A stretch of DNA of 20,571 bases from Gammaproteobacteria bacterium RIFCSPHIGHO2_12_FULL_45_12 (GCA_001801665.1 MGYH01000042.1:1-20571), one strand, 5' to 3'. Shown: positions 1 through 6,203, numbered from the stretch's first letter. Notes: generated by a model from the sequence alone, not told the origin. Numbers and translations: made by a program.

Positions 1-68
1 CAGGCGGGAACCCATTTTGAATAGGCGACAGAAGTTAAATTAGAAATAGGTTCCCGCCTGCGCGGGAA
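1..68. repeat. Dispersed inverted-repeat element (REP-like)
   Basis: CAGGCGGGAACC at 1-12 is the exact reverse complement of GGTTCCCGCCTG at 49-60. The right arm also forms a second, tight hairpin: TTCCCGC (51-57), loop CTGC, GCGGGAA (62-68). The 'CCCGC-CTGC-GCGGG-AATGAC' unit is a common kind of dispersed intergenic repeat in proteobacteria. The window starts inside it, so the element may continue to the left. That it is repeated elsewhere in this genome is inferred from its type, as only this copy is visible. Confidence 0.6.
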
Positions 69-85
69 TGACAGAGTTAATAGAT

Positions 86-121
86 TTAAAATTAAAAAAT
101 TTCCAAAAAGATCGTGGAAAT
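86..121 (-). terminator. Probable Rho-independent terminator of the minus-strand operon
   Basis: ATTTCCA (99-105) pairs perfectly with TGGAAAT (115-121) across a 9-nt loop. Read on the minus strand the stem is followed by a T-rich run (complement of 90-98). It lies about 100 bp past the stop of the gene ending at 225 and is correctly oriented for it. The stem is short and AT-rich, so strength is doubtful. Confidence 0.4.
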
Positions 122-146
122 GTCAGTTATATTGCATACATTCTAG

Positions 147-184
147 ATTGCTTCGTCGCACAAAACGCTCGCAATGACGATTCT
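147..184. repeat. Dispersed intergenic repeat (CTTCGTCGCAC...GCAATGACG type)
   Basis: ATTGC (147-151) and GCAAT (171-175) are inverted arms around CTTCGTCGCACAAAACGCTC. This matches, by recognition, a repeat often seen between genes in intracellular and environmental proteobacteria. It sits 100 bp from the REP-like element, so the left edge is a small cluster of dispersed repeats. Copy number in this genome cannot be seen here. Confidence 0.5.
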
Positions 185-224
185 GTTTAAAAAATAATTT
201 ATCCAACAAGGCCGTGATAAGTCC

Positions 225-1718
225 CTAAATTGCCTGTTTTTGTTTTGGCGAATGACCGCATAATACAATTTGATTAATATACTGATTGTCTAGGACGCTA
301 GCGGCTTTCTTAAGAAATGCCTGATTTCTGCAGGCGATAATGAGGTGAGGTAATTTAATGTAATTGTTTTCGCCATAATTTTTTTCGATAGTATCTTGCG
401 TATTTTGGTTAAGGTAGCGTGTTGGGTCCCCTTTTCCGAAACTTAAAAAGTGATTAGAGATCGCTGATTGATATTCCTGTGTCATGCCATCTGTCTTTGC
501 CTTGAATTTATCTAAAATATCATGGTAGCCATAATGACTTAAGATTTTTTCAATGCCGTGATATTTTAAAAATGCCAAGTGCTGATTTTGGAAGTGTGAC
601 TCCCACTTGCCTGTTCCTCCTTGCCAAAAGTTTTCAGTTGTTGCGCCAGGAAGTGCCCTGAAGCTTACTTGTGACCATATTCTATTGGCGGCTTTGCTAG
701 TGTTTTTCTTGCCAAGCTTTCGCATAATTTTTCTTATTTGGCTAACAGGATGCATGATGAGATCTTCATATTTTATCATGCTGGCATCGTGAGCGGTGAA
801 CTTTTGCAAATCTTTTAATGTTTCGAGTGTCGCTATAGCCTCTCTGGCAAAATATTGATCGGCCACAAGCTCGGTATTGTCTTTAGTCGATACGTTTTTC
901 TTCAGTACAGATATGATGGTATCTAATGGGTTGCGAATAACCATGAACACCTTGAATTGACGTAAGTTTAATTCGTTCAGTTGTTGCTGGGTAGGCATTT
1001 TATGGTAACCATAGTTGCTATGGACAATGTGATCGCGCGTATGAAAGGAAAAGACACCCGCTTTTTCTTCTTCATCCGTCAAGAAACTAAAGTGTGATGT
1101 GCCAAGCTGCCATGGAGAGCCATGTATTCTTTTGCCATCGGCCTGATAGATGGCATCATTGATAACCTGATAAATAATTTGTTGGTATTCATAAGCTAAT
1201 TTTTCAAAATAGTCATTAAGATTAGGGGTTTTATGTTTAAAGAGTTTTGCTTTTAAATGTTGCCATATTGTATGCCATCTATTTTTTTGTAATATTAAGC
1301 GAAAAATGTGACTGTATAGCGTGTTCCCTGAGCCAGGTAAACCAAATGTGGCCATTTTCATGGGGAACGTTAAGTGTAAAACATCTATCAGTGAAGAGGG
1401 GTGGTGTAATGTGTTTTGTAAGGTGTACTTCGACGTAATTTCGTCAATCATAGCTTTGAACTGACGAGTGCTTTCAAAGGTGATAGCGGGAAGGTTGGAA
1501 CTGAAGTCGTGTTGTGAAGCAATGATAATGGGTGTATCATGATGTTCGTCAAGTTCACCTAGTAAGTCAGGATGAATGACAGGTTTGCGACAAAATGACT
1601 TTCCGCTAATCTTGTCAACGAATGCAACGACATTGACAGTGGTGTTCTCTAGGCATATATGCAAACTTTCCGCAAAACGATTGCATCCCCAAATTAAAAT
1701 ATTCAATTGATTCTCCAA
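225..1718 (-). CDS. Two-domain sulfotransferase-like protein
   Basis: The central and C-terminal part is a P-loop sulfotransferase-like domain. The 5'-phosphosulfate loop is FGLPGSGNTL at residues 125-134, and the 3'-phosphate motif RNPLDTIISVLKK is at 262-274. Members normally move a sulfuryl group from PAPS to a hydroxyl on a glycan, lipid or small molecule. Residues 5-70 (NILIWGCNRFAESL, then VAFVDK) look like a separate Rossmann-type nucleotide-binding fold, as in the N-terminal domains of PglD-like proteins. At 497 aa it is longer than a plain sulfotransferase. No in-frame ATG is available: the first possible start is TTG (1716-1718), but a GGAG ribosome-binding site lies 6 nt before a second TTG (1704-1706, residue 5), which I favour. 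It is last in the minus-strand group with two oxygenases, suggesting a role in decorating a surface glycan. Substrate unknown. Confidence 0.75.
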   Translation of the reverse strand: MENQLNILIWGCNRFAESLHICLENTTVNVVAFVDKISGKSFCRKPVIHPDLLGELDEHHDTPIIIASQHDFSSNLPAITFESTRQFKAMIDEITSKYTLQNTLHHPSSLIDVLHLTFPMKMATFGLPGSGNTLYSHIFRLILQKNRWHTIWQHLKAKLFKHKTPNLNDYFEKLAYEYQQIIYQVINDAIYQADGKRIHGSPWQLGTSHFSFLTDEEEKAGVFSFHTRDHIVHSNYGYHKMPTQQQLNELNLRQFKVFMVIRNPLDTIISVLKKNVSTKDNTELVADQYFAREAIATLETLKDLQKFTAHDASMIKYEDLIMHPVSQIRKIMRKLGKKNTSKAANRIWSQVSFRALPGATTENFWQGGTGKWESHFQNQHLAFLKYHGIEKILSHYGYHDILDKFKAKTDGMTQEYQSAISNHFLSFGKGDPTRYLNQNTQDTIEKNYGENNYIKLPHLIIACRNQAFLKKAASVLDNQYINQIVLCGHSPKQKQAI

Positions 1719-1817
1719 CGTTTTACCCTATCGATGGGTTGAATTTCATTTTCTAGTTATGGTGGTTTATTCATCGCCTTCTTATTTAAAGTAAGGTGAC
1801 CCTTTTTTCCTGGACGG

Positions 1818-2702
1818 CTATAGTTGATCTGAGTTTAGCTCATGATAACAGTGGCCTAGTTCGAATAATATTTTAAGTCTGCCTGTGCCCCTATATTCAA
1901 CAGTCATTTTTTGGTATTGTGAAAGTGGTAGTAAGCGAATATCGATGGACACGCGTGTGTGTTCTTTTAACGGTTCGCCGCTATGTATGCATCTCGAATC
2001 AAAAAGAAACATTTCGCCAAGGTTGGCTTCAACGGCATGAGCAACGGATTCGCAATGAGCTGAGAAACTTCGGTCATGGGTGGCACTTCCAACAAATTCA
2101 GCAAAATCATAATTAAACTTATTTAGTTCGGTTTTGGATTCATCAACCGACATAATGCTAAATCCATGACCGCCTAGTTTTGGCGTTAATGGGATCCATA
2201 TATTAAATTCTTCAGGTGGATGGCCATAGAAGATGTCTGAGTGGTAGCGTGGATAGAGGTTTGCATTGATTGCTTTGGGGCAATGAAGCCTTATGGTGGG
2301 TGTTGCCTGAAATAGAAAAGGTTCTTTGACAATTTCGTTTCGCAAAAAACGAATAAACTGATGATATACTTTTTTGAAGTGATCATCAGTTTGGTAGAAG
2401 TATGAACTTAATTTGTTGACTCCATGTGTGAAGTCATAGGCGGTGAGTTCATCGCCAATATATTGGTGCATTGATTCAAGCGAAACAATGGTTGGTAAAA
2501 TGTTTTTTTCCGTCACTAGCCGATTAATTTCGGCCTGAAATTGCAGTGCGTGTTCTTTGCATGAAAGGTTGACTTCATCTGCGTTAAATAAGGTTTGAAA
2601 ATAGCTTTTTTGGGCATAGGTTTCTTTGGCGTGCGCTCTTCTTTCTTCGGCGTTTAAGCATTCTAATTTAACTTTTTTGTGTTGAAGTGTTGAGGTATCC
2701 AT
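1818..2702 (-). CDS. Fe(II)/2-oxoglutarate-dependent oxygenase (PhyH/StrG-like)
   Basis: This 294-aa cytoplasmic protein shows the metal-binding facial triad of the cupin-type 2OG oxygenases: H154-S-D156 in a PRYHSDIFYGHP context, then H240 in CIHSGEPL. R250 (TRVSIDIR) is placed to bind the 2-oxoglutarate carboxylate. Such enzymes hydroxylate or otherwise oxidise a substrate with O2 and 2-oxoglutarate. The sequence resembles the StrG-type proteins of aminocyclitol and unusual-sugar clusters, but I am not certain of that subfamily. The first ~90 residues are charged and helical and carry no recognised domain. The ATG at 2700-2702 has no strong Shine-Dalgarno sequence. It sits 99 bp upstream of the sulfotransferase-like gene and 104 bp downstream of another oxygenase. 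The two oxygenases share fold but little obvious sequence, so they probably act on different positions of one product. Confidence 0.7.
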   Translation of the reverse strand: MDTSTLQHKKVKLECLNAEERRAHAKETYAQKSYFQTLFNADEVNLSCKEHALQFQAEINRLVTEKNILPTIVSLESMHQYIGDELTAYDFTHGVNKLSSYFYQTDDHFKKVYHQFIRFLRNEIVKEPFLFQATPTIRLHCPKAINANLYPRYHSDIFYGHPPEEFNIWIPLTPKLGGHGFSIMSVDESKTELNKFNYDFAEFVGSATHDRSFSAHCESVAHAVEANLGEMFLFDSRCIHSGEPLKEHTRVSIDIRLLPLSQYQKMTVEYRGTGRLKILFELGHCYHELNSDQL

Positions 2703-2806
2703 AAGTTAGGTTCTCTAAGAAGTTGTTTGACTTGGCATAGTTTACACGTTCGCTCCTGATGTGAATCGCTGTACTCACATTTTATTCGTGTGTCTGGGGT
2801 GTCATT

Positions 2807-3529
2807 TTATAGCTCTATTGCTTCTCGCTGGGCGTAGTTCCCAGGTCTGTAACTTTCGCCTTCCCTGATATATGTGTTGAGTAACACATGGCGCCATTCG
2901 TTGCTCGTGTTGGGGTTTGAGCCGTGAACCACATGCCCGTGAATAAATAACACAGCGCCCTTCGGAACAGTGGCGTTGATGGGCTTATATTGAGTGGGAA
3001 CAATGCTTTCTTCATTATTTGCGTTGGGATCTTGCGACGCTGCGGGTCCGATATCGAGTTTTCTCACGGGGAGTAAACCCTCTTTGTGCGATCTAGGGTA
3101 AACAATTAAACCGCCTTTTTGAGTGTGGGTATCTGTCAAAGCGACCCACGCTGAGGCAAAGGCACCGACAGATGCCTGAACGAAAAAATTATCCTGATGA
3201 AGTGAAAACCCTCTTGTGCCAGGTTGGCAGTAAAAGTATTCAGTTTGCAAGCCCATGGCTTTTCCATCTACCAGTAGATTCATGATGTTAGTGATGGTGC
3301 GGTTCTGCATTGCTTCCAGATAGATGGGATTTTGGCGGTGCGGCATCATTTGTGGCCTAAAGCTGCCATTCAAAGCGTTTTCTAATGTTTGCGAAGCATG
3401 AATGTAGCGTTGACATTCAATATCGTTTAAAACGCCATACTCAATGTGAAACCCTAGTTCATTAAAATGCTGGAGAGCCTCTTTGGGGTTGGTTGCGAAT
3501 GAGGGTGTATCGGTTGATTGACTTTGCAT
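2807..3529 (-). CDS. Phytanoyl-CoA dioxygenase (PhyH) family protein
   Basis: This is a 2OG-Fe(II) oxygenase of the PhyH family. Numbered from the outermost ATG (3541), H115-Q-D117 (GFSLHQDNFF) and H206 (HGHVVHGSNPN) form the iron triad, and R217 (EWRHVLLN) is the 2-oxoglutarate ligand. Bacterial members often hydroxylate small molecules, sugars or lipids. I chose the ATG at 3527-3529 because a perfect GGAGG lies 5 nt upstream of it, giving 240 aa. The ATG at 3539-3541 would make GGAGG part of the coding region and has AGGA only 3 nt away. A promoter with 17-bp spacing lies upstream (3585-3613). The first ~34 codons and the promoter are duplicated at 4838-5038, on the other side of a toxin-antitoxin module. 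Function within the glycan cluster is inferred only. Confidence 0.8.
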   Translation of the reverse strand: MQSQSTDTPSFATNPKEALQHFNELGFHIEYGVLNDIECQRYIHASQTLENALNGSFRPQMMPHRQNPIYLEAMQNRTITNIMNLLVDGKAMGLQTEYFYCQPGTRGFSLHQDNFFVQASVGAFASAWVALTDTHTQKGGLIVYPRSHKEGLLPVRKLDIGPAASQDPNANNEESIVPTQYKPINATVPKGAVLFIHGHVVHGSNPNTSNEWRHVLLNTYIREGESYRPGNYAQREAIEL

Positions 3530-3630
3530 GATGGCCTCCATGTTTCCTGTCGTTTGTCACTAATTATGCACTGCTACCGTCGAGAGTATATTACTGCAGT
3601 GTTGACCGAGCAAGAATTAATATGCTGCAG
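3429..3630. repeat. Direct repeat copy 1 (5' end and promoter of PhyH gene)
   Basis: This 202-bp segment recurs in the same orientation at 4838-5038. Positions 3429-3540 are identical to 4838-4949 (112 of 112). From 3541 onwards I count eight substitutions and one 1-bp indel over 90 bp. The matching begins inside the gene, near codon 38 of the outermost reading frame, and ends at CTGCAG. The two copies bracket 1207 bp that carry the toxin-antitoxin pair. Confidence 0.95.
3585..3613 (-). promoter_or_regulatory. Sigma-70-like promoter of the PhyH-family gene
   Basis: Reading the minus strand, TTGCTC (complement of 3608-3613) and TATACT (complement of 3585-3590) are separated by exactly 17 bp. 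The -10 matches the consensus at 5 of 6 positions and the -35 at 3 of 6. It lies about 55 bp upstream of the preferred start. Both hexamers and the spacing are unchanged in the duplicated copy although the spacer itself differs at three positions, which supports a real promoter. Confidence 0.5.
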
Positions 3631-4006
3631 CAGCGGTGCCCGCTGAAATCACTTACAAATATACAATTGGACATTGGACAAATAAAAACAAATCTTATCC
3701 AAATCGCTGAAAAGAATATCTCATCGACCTCGCAATAGCCAAGTAAAATTTGCACACATTTTCAGTCTATGAGGTATTATAGATCACTGGAGCAGTGTTT
3801 TGTCCTTTAAAAACAATTTTATAGCGCTGCCGCTTAACTTGAATATCCCCCTGTCTTCTTCCTTGCGGATTACTCTTTTTGGGTGGTCAACCATAATCGG
3901 GTGTGGATATAATTTGACCTAATCTTGTCAAAAGTCCAATAATATCAAATTGTTATTTAAACTGGTATTATTACTTTTATTCTAAAATTTTGATAATACA
4001 GGGGGG
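3631..4006. other. Non-coding stretch upstream of the toxin-antitoxin pair
   Basis: No convincing gene was found here. It holds a short tandem ATTGGAC doublet (3665-3678), and an imperfect inverted repeat (TTGGACAA / TTATCCAA) around 3672-3702. Candidate promoter hexamers read towards the toxin: TTGACC (3914-3919) with AATAAT 18 bp later, and a nearer GATAAT (3992-3997) without a good -35. Two ~36-codon open frames exist (3622-3738 plus, 3784-3894 minus); neither has a recognisable product. Confidence 0.4.
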
Positions 4007-4010
4007 TTGA

Positions 4011-4036
4011 AAGTGTACCTGTTTTATAGTACACTT
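4011..4036 (+). promoter_or_regulatory. Candidate toxin-antitoxin operator (8-bp perfect inverted repeat)
   Basis: AAGTGTAC (4011-4018) and GTACACTT (4029-4036) are perfect inverted arms with a 10-nt spacer, just before the ATG at 4043. Antitoxins of the HigA/XRE type autorepress by binding such palindromes near the start of their operon. Its position overlaps the longest toxin frame (TTG at 4007), which argues that translation begins later, at 4043. Confidence 0.45.
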
Positions 4037-4042
4037 GAAAGT

Positions 4043-4444
4043 ATGAAAAACGAACAAAAAGAACGTAATGAATATGTAGCCTTTGAAGGGGGAAAATTCA
4101 CCATTGAATGGTACTTCGATAAGAAGGGCAAAAGTATTTCCTTGGATTATTTCGAATCATTAGATGAAGCAGAGCAGGCTAAACTGTTTGAGTTAATGAA
4201 GCTTATGGGTAATACCGGAGTTATTAAGAATGAAACAAAATTCAGGAACGAGGGCGACAAGGTTTATGCCTTCAAACCGCAACCACATAGGTTCTTATGC
4301 TTTTTCGTCGAAGGGCAAAAAATTATTGTGACGAATGGTTTTCACAAGAAGACAGACAAGCTTCCAACGAACGAGAAGGAAAGGGCATTAAGACTTAAAA
4401 ATGATTACGAGGTAAGAGTTAAACGAGGTGACTACTATGAATAA
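4043..4444 (+). CDS. HigB/Gp49-like RelE-superfamily toxin
   Basis: This small basic protein (133 aa from ATG 4043; 145 aa if TTG 4007 is used) resembles the Gp49/HigB branch of the RelE superfamily. These are ribosome-dependent or mRNA-directed endoribonucleases. Visible family features are the region KGKSISLDYFESLDEAEQAK, the strand-rich core VYAFKPQPHRFLCFF, and the C-terminal GFHKKTDKLP segment with basic and histidine residues typical of the active surface. I prefer ATG 4043 because an 8-bp palindrome, probably an operator, covers the sequence before it. The toxin-first order with the antitoxin overlapping its 3' end is the usual higBA layout. It is the only plus-strand pair in this part of the window and lies between two copies of a 200-bp direct repeat, so it was probably inserted. 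Confidence 0.8.
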   Translation: MKNEQKERNEYVAFEGGKFTIEWYFDKKGKSISLDYFESLDEAEQAKLFELMKLMGNTGVIKNETKFRNEGDKVYAFKPQPHRFLCFFVEGQKIIVTNGFHKKTDKLPTNEKERALRLKNDYEVRVKRGDYYE

Positions 4445-4784
4445 GCCATTATCTACATTTGAAAGAAAAATGAAAAACCCCAAATTCAAAAAAGTTTTTG
4501 AAGCAGGGTACAGGAAATTACTTTTTTCTGAATTAATGATCTCCATTATGGAAGGCGATGATGTATCAATCAGAAACCTAGCAAAGGAAGCTGATATTTC
4601 AAAATCAGTAATTCAAAACCTACGCTCAGGAAAGCAGCATGATATCAATGTAAGCAACTTAATAAAGATTGCCCATGCTTTTGGATATGAGGTTATTCTT
4701 GAGAAAGGGGATGAGCGCTTAATGCTTGAAGAGACTACCGCCAAAGATTCAAAGAAGCAGTTAAGCGTAGTAGTTGCTGCTTAG
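4437..4784 (+). CDS. HigA-like XRE-family antitoxin
   Basis: This 115-aa protein contains a helix-turn-helix of the Xre/Cro type: SIRNLAKEADISKSVIQNLR, then NVSNLIKIAHAFGYEVILE. It should bind and neutralise the toxin encoded immediately upstream and repress their shared promoter. A GTG at 4428 is possible, but the ATG at 4437 has GAGG (4425-4428) 8 nt ahead and is preferred. That start lies 8 bp inside the toxin gene, whose TAA is at 4442-4444, so the two are translationally coupled. The N-terminal 25 residues (FERKMKNPKFKKVFEAGYRK) are basic and probably contact the toxin, by analogy with this family. The C-terminus (KDSKKQLSVVVAA) is unremarkable. No terminator was seen after it. Confidence 0.85.
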   Translation: MNKPLSTFERKMKNPKFKKVFEAGYRKLLFSELMISIMEGDDVSIRNLAKEADISKSVIQNLRSGKQHDINVSNLIKIAHAFGYEVILEKGDERLMLEETTAKDSKKQLSVVVAA

Positions 4785-4949
4785 ATGCTCACACAACAAA
4801 GACACTTATCGACGAGCCACACAGAGATTTGACAATGAAAACGCCATACTCAATGTGAAACCCTAGTTCATTAAAATGCTGGAGAGCCTCTTTGGGGTTG
4901 GTTGCGAATGAGGGTGTATCGGTTGATTGACTTTGCATGATGGCCTCCA
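4785..4949 (-). pseudogene. Truncated 5' fragment of the PhyH-family gene
   Basis: On the minus strand the duplicated segment keeps the promoter, GGAGG and the ATG at 4936-4938. It encodes the same first ~32 residues as the intact gene up to ...FHIEYGV. It then runs out of homology and stops after ~19 unrelated codons at a TGA near 4787. The more distal ATG of the intact copy is TTG here, with no effect if translation begins at the inner ATG. It could be transcribed leftwards and would then run antisense to the antitoxin and toxin mRNA. Confidence 0.75.
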
Positions 4950-5038
4950 AGTTTCCTGTCGTTCGTCACTAATGTGCACTTCTACCGTCGAGAGTATATT
5001 ACTGCGGCGTTGACTGAGCAAGAATAAATATGCTGCAG
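4838..5038. repeat. Direct repeat copy 2 (5' end and promoter of PhyH gene)
   Basis: This is the 201-bp partner of 3429-3630, in the same orientation, on the far side of the toxin-antitoxin pair. The junction at 4838 (GACAATG|AAAACGCC) is abrupt. The other end stops at CTGCAG (5033-5038), 15 bp from the stop of the acetyltransferase gene. Coding-derived positions are identical to copy 1, while upstream positions are about 90% identical. Confidence 0.95.
4993..5021 (-). promoter_or_regulatory. Duplicated sigma-70-like promoter facing the toxin-antitoxin genes
   Basis: TTGCTC (complement of 5016-5021) and TATACT (complement of 4993-4998) with a 17-bp spacer are the same hexamers as at 3585-3613. 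The spacer has changed at three positions. If active, it would drive an RNA leftwards through the PhyH fragment and antisense to the antitoxin and toxin. Confidence 0.4.
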
Positions 5039-5053
5039 TGGTTGGTTGTAGAG

Positions 5054-5602
5054 TCAGAGAGGGCAGGCCAAGGACCAAAAGTCAACTTTAGACCAGTGAG
5101 AGGGATGGAAGCCTTCCTGTGTCATGCCATTGTTCACATAAAATCGGCAGGCTCTTTGGCTGGGTACCGTTAATTTTAATTTATGACACTTCTGGGCTTG
5201 ATAGAATTGACGTGCATGTTCCAACAGTTTTGAGCCAATCGCCTGGCCTTGACAATCGGGTTTGACCAGAAGCCAAATAATGGTTGCGACGCCGAGTTCA
5301 GGCTGTGTGCCCGAAACGAGACCAACGGGTGCTCCTTCATGCCATGCGCAGCAAAACAAGGCATGGGAGGGTGTGTTATGTTTGACGAGTAAGTGCTCCA
5401 TTGTCCAGCTTTCTTTGTATTTTTTAATCGCATGGTCGGGAAACATTGGAAAGCTTGATTCAATTATCTCTGAAAATAGTTTACTGATTAATGGTAGCTC
5501 AATTTTTTCTGCGTGACGAAGTGTCGTATTAAGTCCGTTTGTTTTGGGTGAGCTAGCAGTTGGCATGTTGATAGACATAGACAGTGTACTCGTAAAGGCC
5601 AT
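5054..5602 (-). CDS. GNAT-family N-acetyltransferase
   Basis: The 182-aa frame contains the acetyl-CoA-binding motif A of the GNAT fold: WLLVKPDCQGQAIGSKLL at residues 110-127, with the pyrophosphate loop QGQAIG. It also has the usual late motif CRFYVNNGMTQEGF. GNAT enzymes transfer an acetyl group from acetyl-CoA to an amine, for example on an amino sugar, antibiotic or protein. The frame opens 50 bp inside the preceding methyltransferase gene. Three ATGs (residues 1, 9 and 13) are available and none has a clear Shine-Dalgarno sequence. The residue-13 ATG (5564-5566) gives the smallest overlap (14 bp) and starts just before the conserved part. It is probably co-transcribed and translationally coupled with the methyltransferase. 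Substrate unknown. Confidence 0.75.
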   Translation of the reverse strand: MAFTSTLSMSINMPTASSPKTNGLNTTLRHAEKIELPLISKLFSEIIESSFPMFPDHAIKKYKESWTMEHLLVKHNTPSHALFCCAWHEGAPVGLVSGTQPELGVATIIWLLVKPDCQGQAIGSKLLEHARQFYQAQKCHKLKLTVPSQRACRFYVNNGMTQEGFHPSHWSKVDFWSLACPL

Positions 5603-6203
5603 AGTCAGATCGAATGGTTAGATGTCGACTACAGTGTTTGTGTAGGATTGAGACCATTTCATCGAATGGTAGGTGATAGAGATCGTCTCGCATCCAGTCT
5701 ACATGTGTGCTCATGACGTTAAATGCGATGCCAATTCGAGAAGCCTTGAAGCTATTCTGGACCATTTTGATGAAAAATTGTGTCATCTCAGCCTGCGTGA
5801 GCGATCGTTTTTCTGTGAATAAACCATTCATCAGAACATAATCGACGCTGCTTGAGCTGAGCGGATTAGTTAGAATATTTCGTTCTTCAAAAAAATGGTT
5901 AGGGTGGCGATTGATGGCGGCTTGAATCATTTTAGGCGACATATCGATGCCGTGGTAGGTGAATCGCTTGATTTGCTGGAGGGCGTTAATGTGATCAAGA
6001 AGCGCACCATAACCGCAGCCTAAATCCAGTAATGCCATAGGGTGTCTTGGGTGATGGTTGCGGGAAATATCCAGCATGACGTTAAAGCGTGTTGATAGGT
6101 CTCGGGCATTTGGCCAGTCAACGCCTTTTGGAATGGCGCCATGTTGCTCAAGGCAGGTTTCATAGTGATCTACAAGCGGTTTGTAGCGTAATTCATCCAT
6201 CAT
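5553..6203 (-). CDS. Class I SAM-dependent methyltransferase
   Basis: The SAM-binding motif I is clear (ALLDLGCGYGALLDHI, residues 57-72), followed by the acidic motif II region (HGIDMSPKMI) and VDYVLMNGLF after strand 4. These identify a small class I methyltransferase, 216 aa, of the broad Methyltransf_11/25 type. Residue-level clues do not tell whether the acceptor is a sugar, lipid or other small molecule. The start is MMD at 6201-6203, with GGAA about 9 nt ahead. It is divergent from the plus-strand block starting at 6295, so the 91-bp gap must hold both promoters. Its 3' end overlaps the acetyltransferase frame, which suggests a two-gene modification unit. Confidence 0.8.
   Translation of the reverse strand: MMDELRYKPLVDHYETCLEQHGAIPKGVDWPNARDLSTRFNVMLDISRNHHPRHPMALLDLGCGYGALLDHINALQQIKRFTYHGIDMSPKMIQAAINRHPNHFFEERNILTNPLSSSSVDYVLMNGLFTEKRSLTQAEMTQFFIKMVQNSFKASRIGIAFNVMSTHVDWMRDDLYHLPFDEMVSILHKHCSRHLTIRSDYGLYEYTVYVYQHANC

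Noticed and set aside
3665..3702. ATTGGAC doublet and imperfect inverted repeat, considered as CRISPR or iteron units
   Set aside because: Only two adjacent short units, with no spacers of regular length and no cas genes or replication protein nearby.
3622..3738. A 38-codon plus-strand frame beginning ATGCTGCAGCAG and continuing with a helix-like peptide
   Set aside because: It starts inside the direct repeat, has no clear ribosome-binding site and matches nothing I recognise; the composition is compatible with chance or with a remnant.
3784..3894. A 36-codon minus-strand frame with Lys/Arg-rich content upstream of the toxin gene
   Set aside because: An alternative frame is equally open across it, there is no ribosome-binding site and no recognisable domain, so neither can be favoured.
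3631..4837. The toxin-antitoxin segment as an insertion sequence or transposon
   Set aside because: No transposase or recombinase gene and no terminal inverted repeats; the flanking repeat is about 200 bp and made of host gene sequence, unlike a target-site duplication.
4863..5078. A 71-codon minus-strand frame across repeat copy 2 and the end of the acetyltransferase gene
   Set aside because: It is out of frame with both the PhyH fragment and the acetyltransferase and has no family features.
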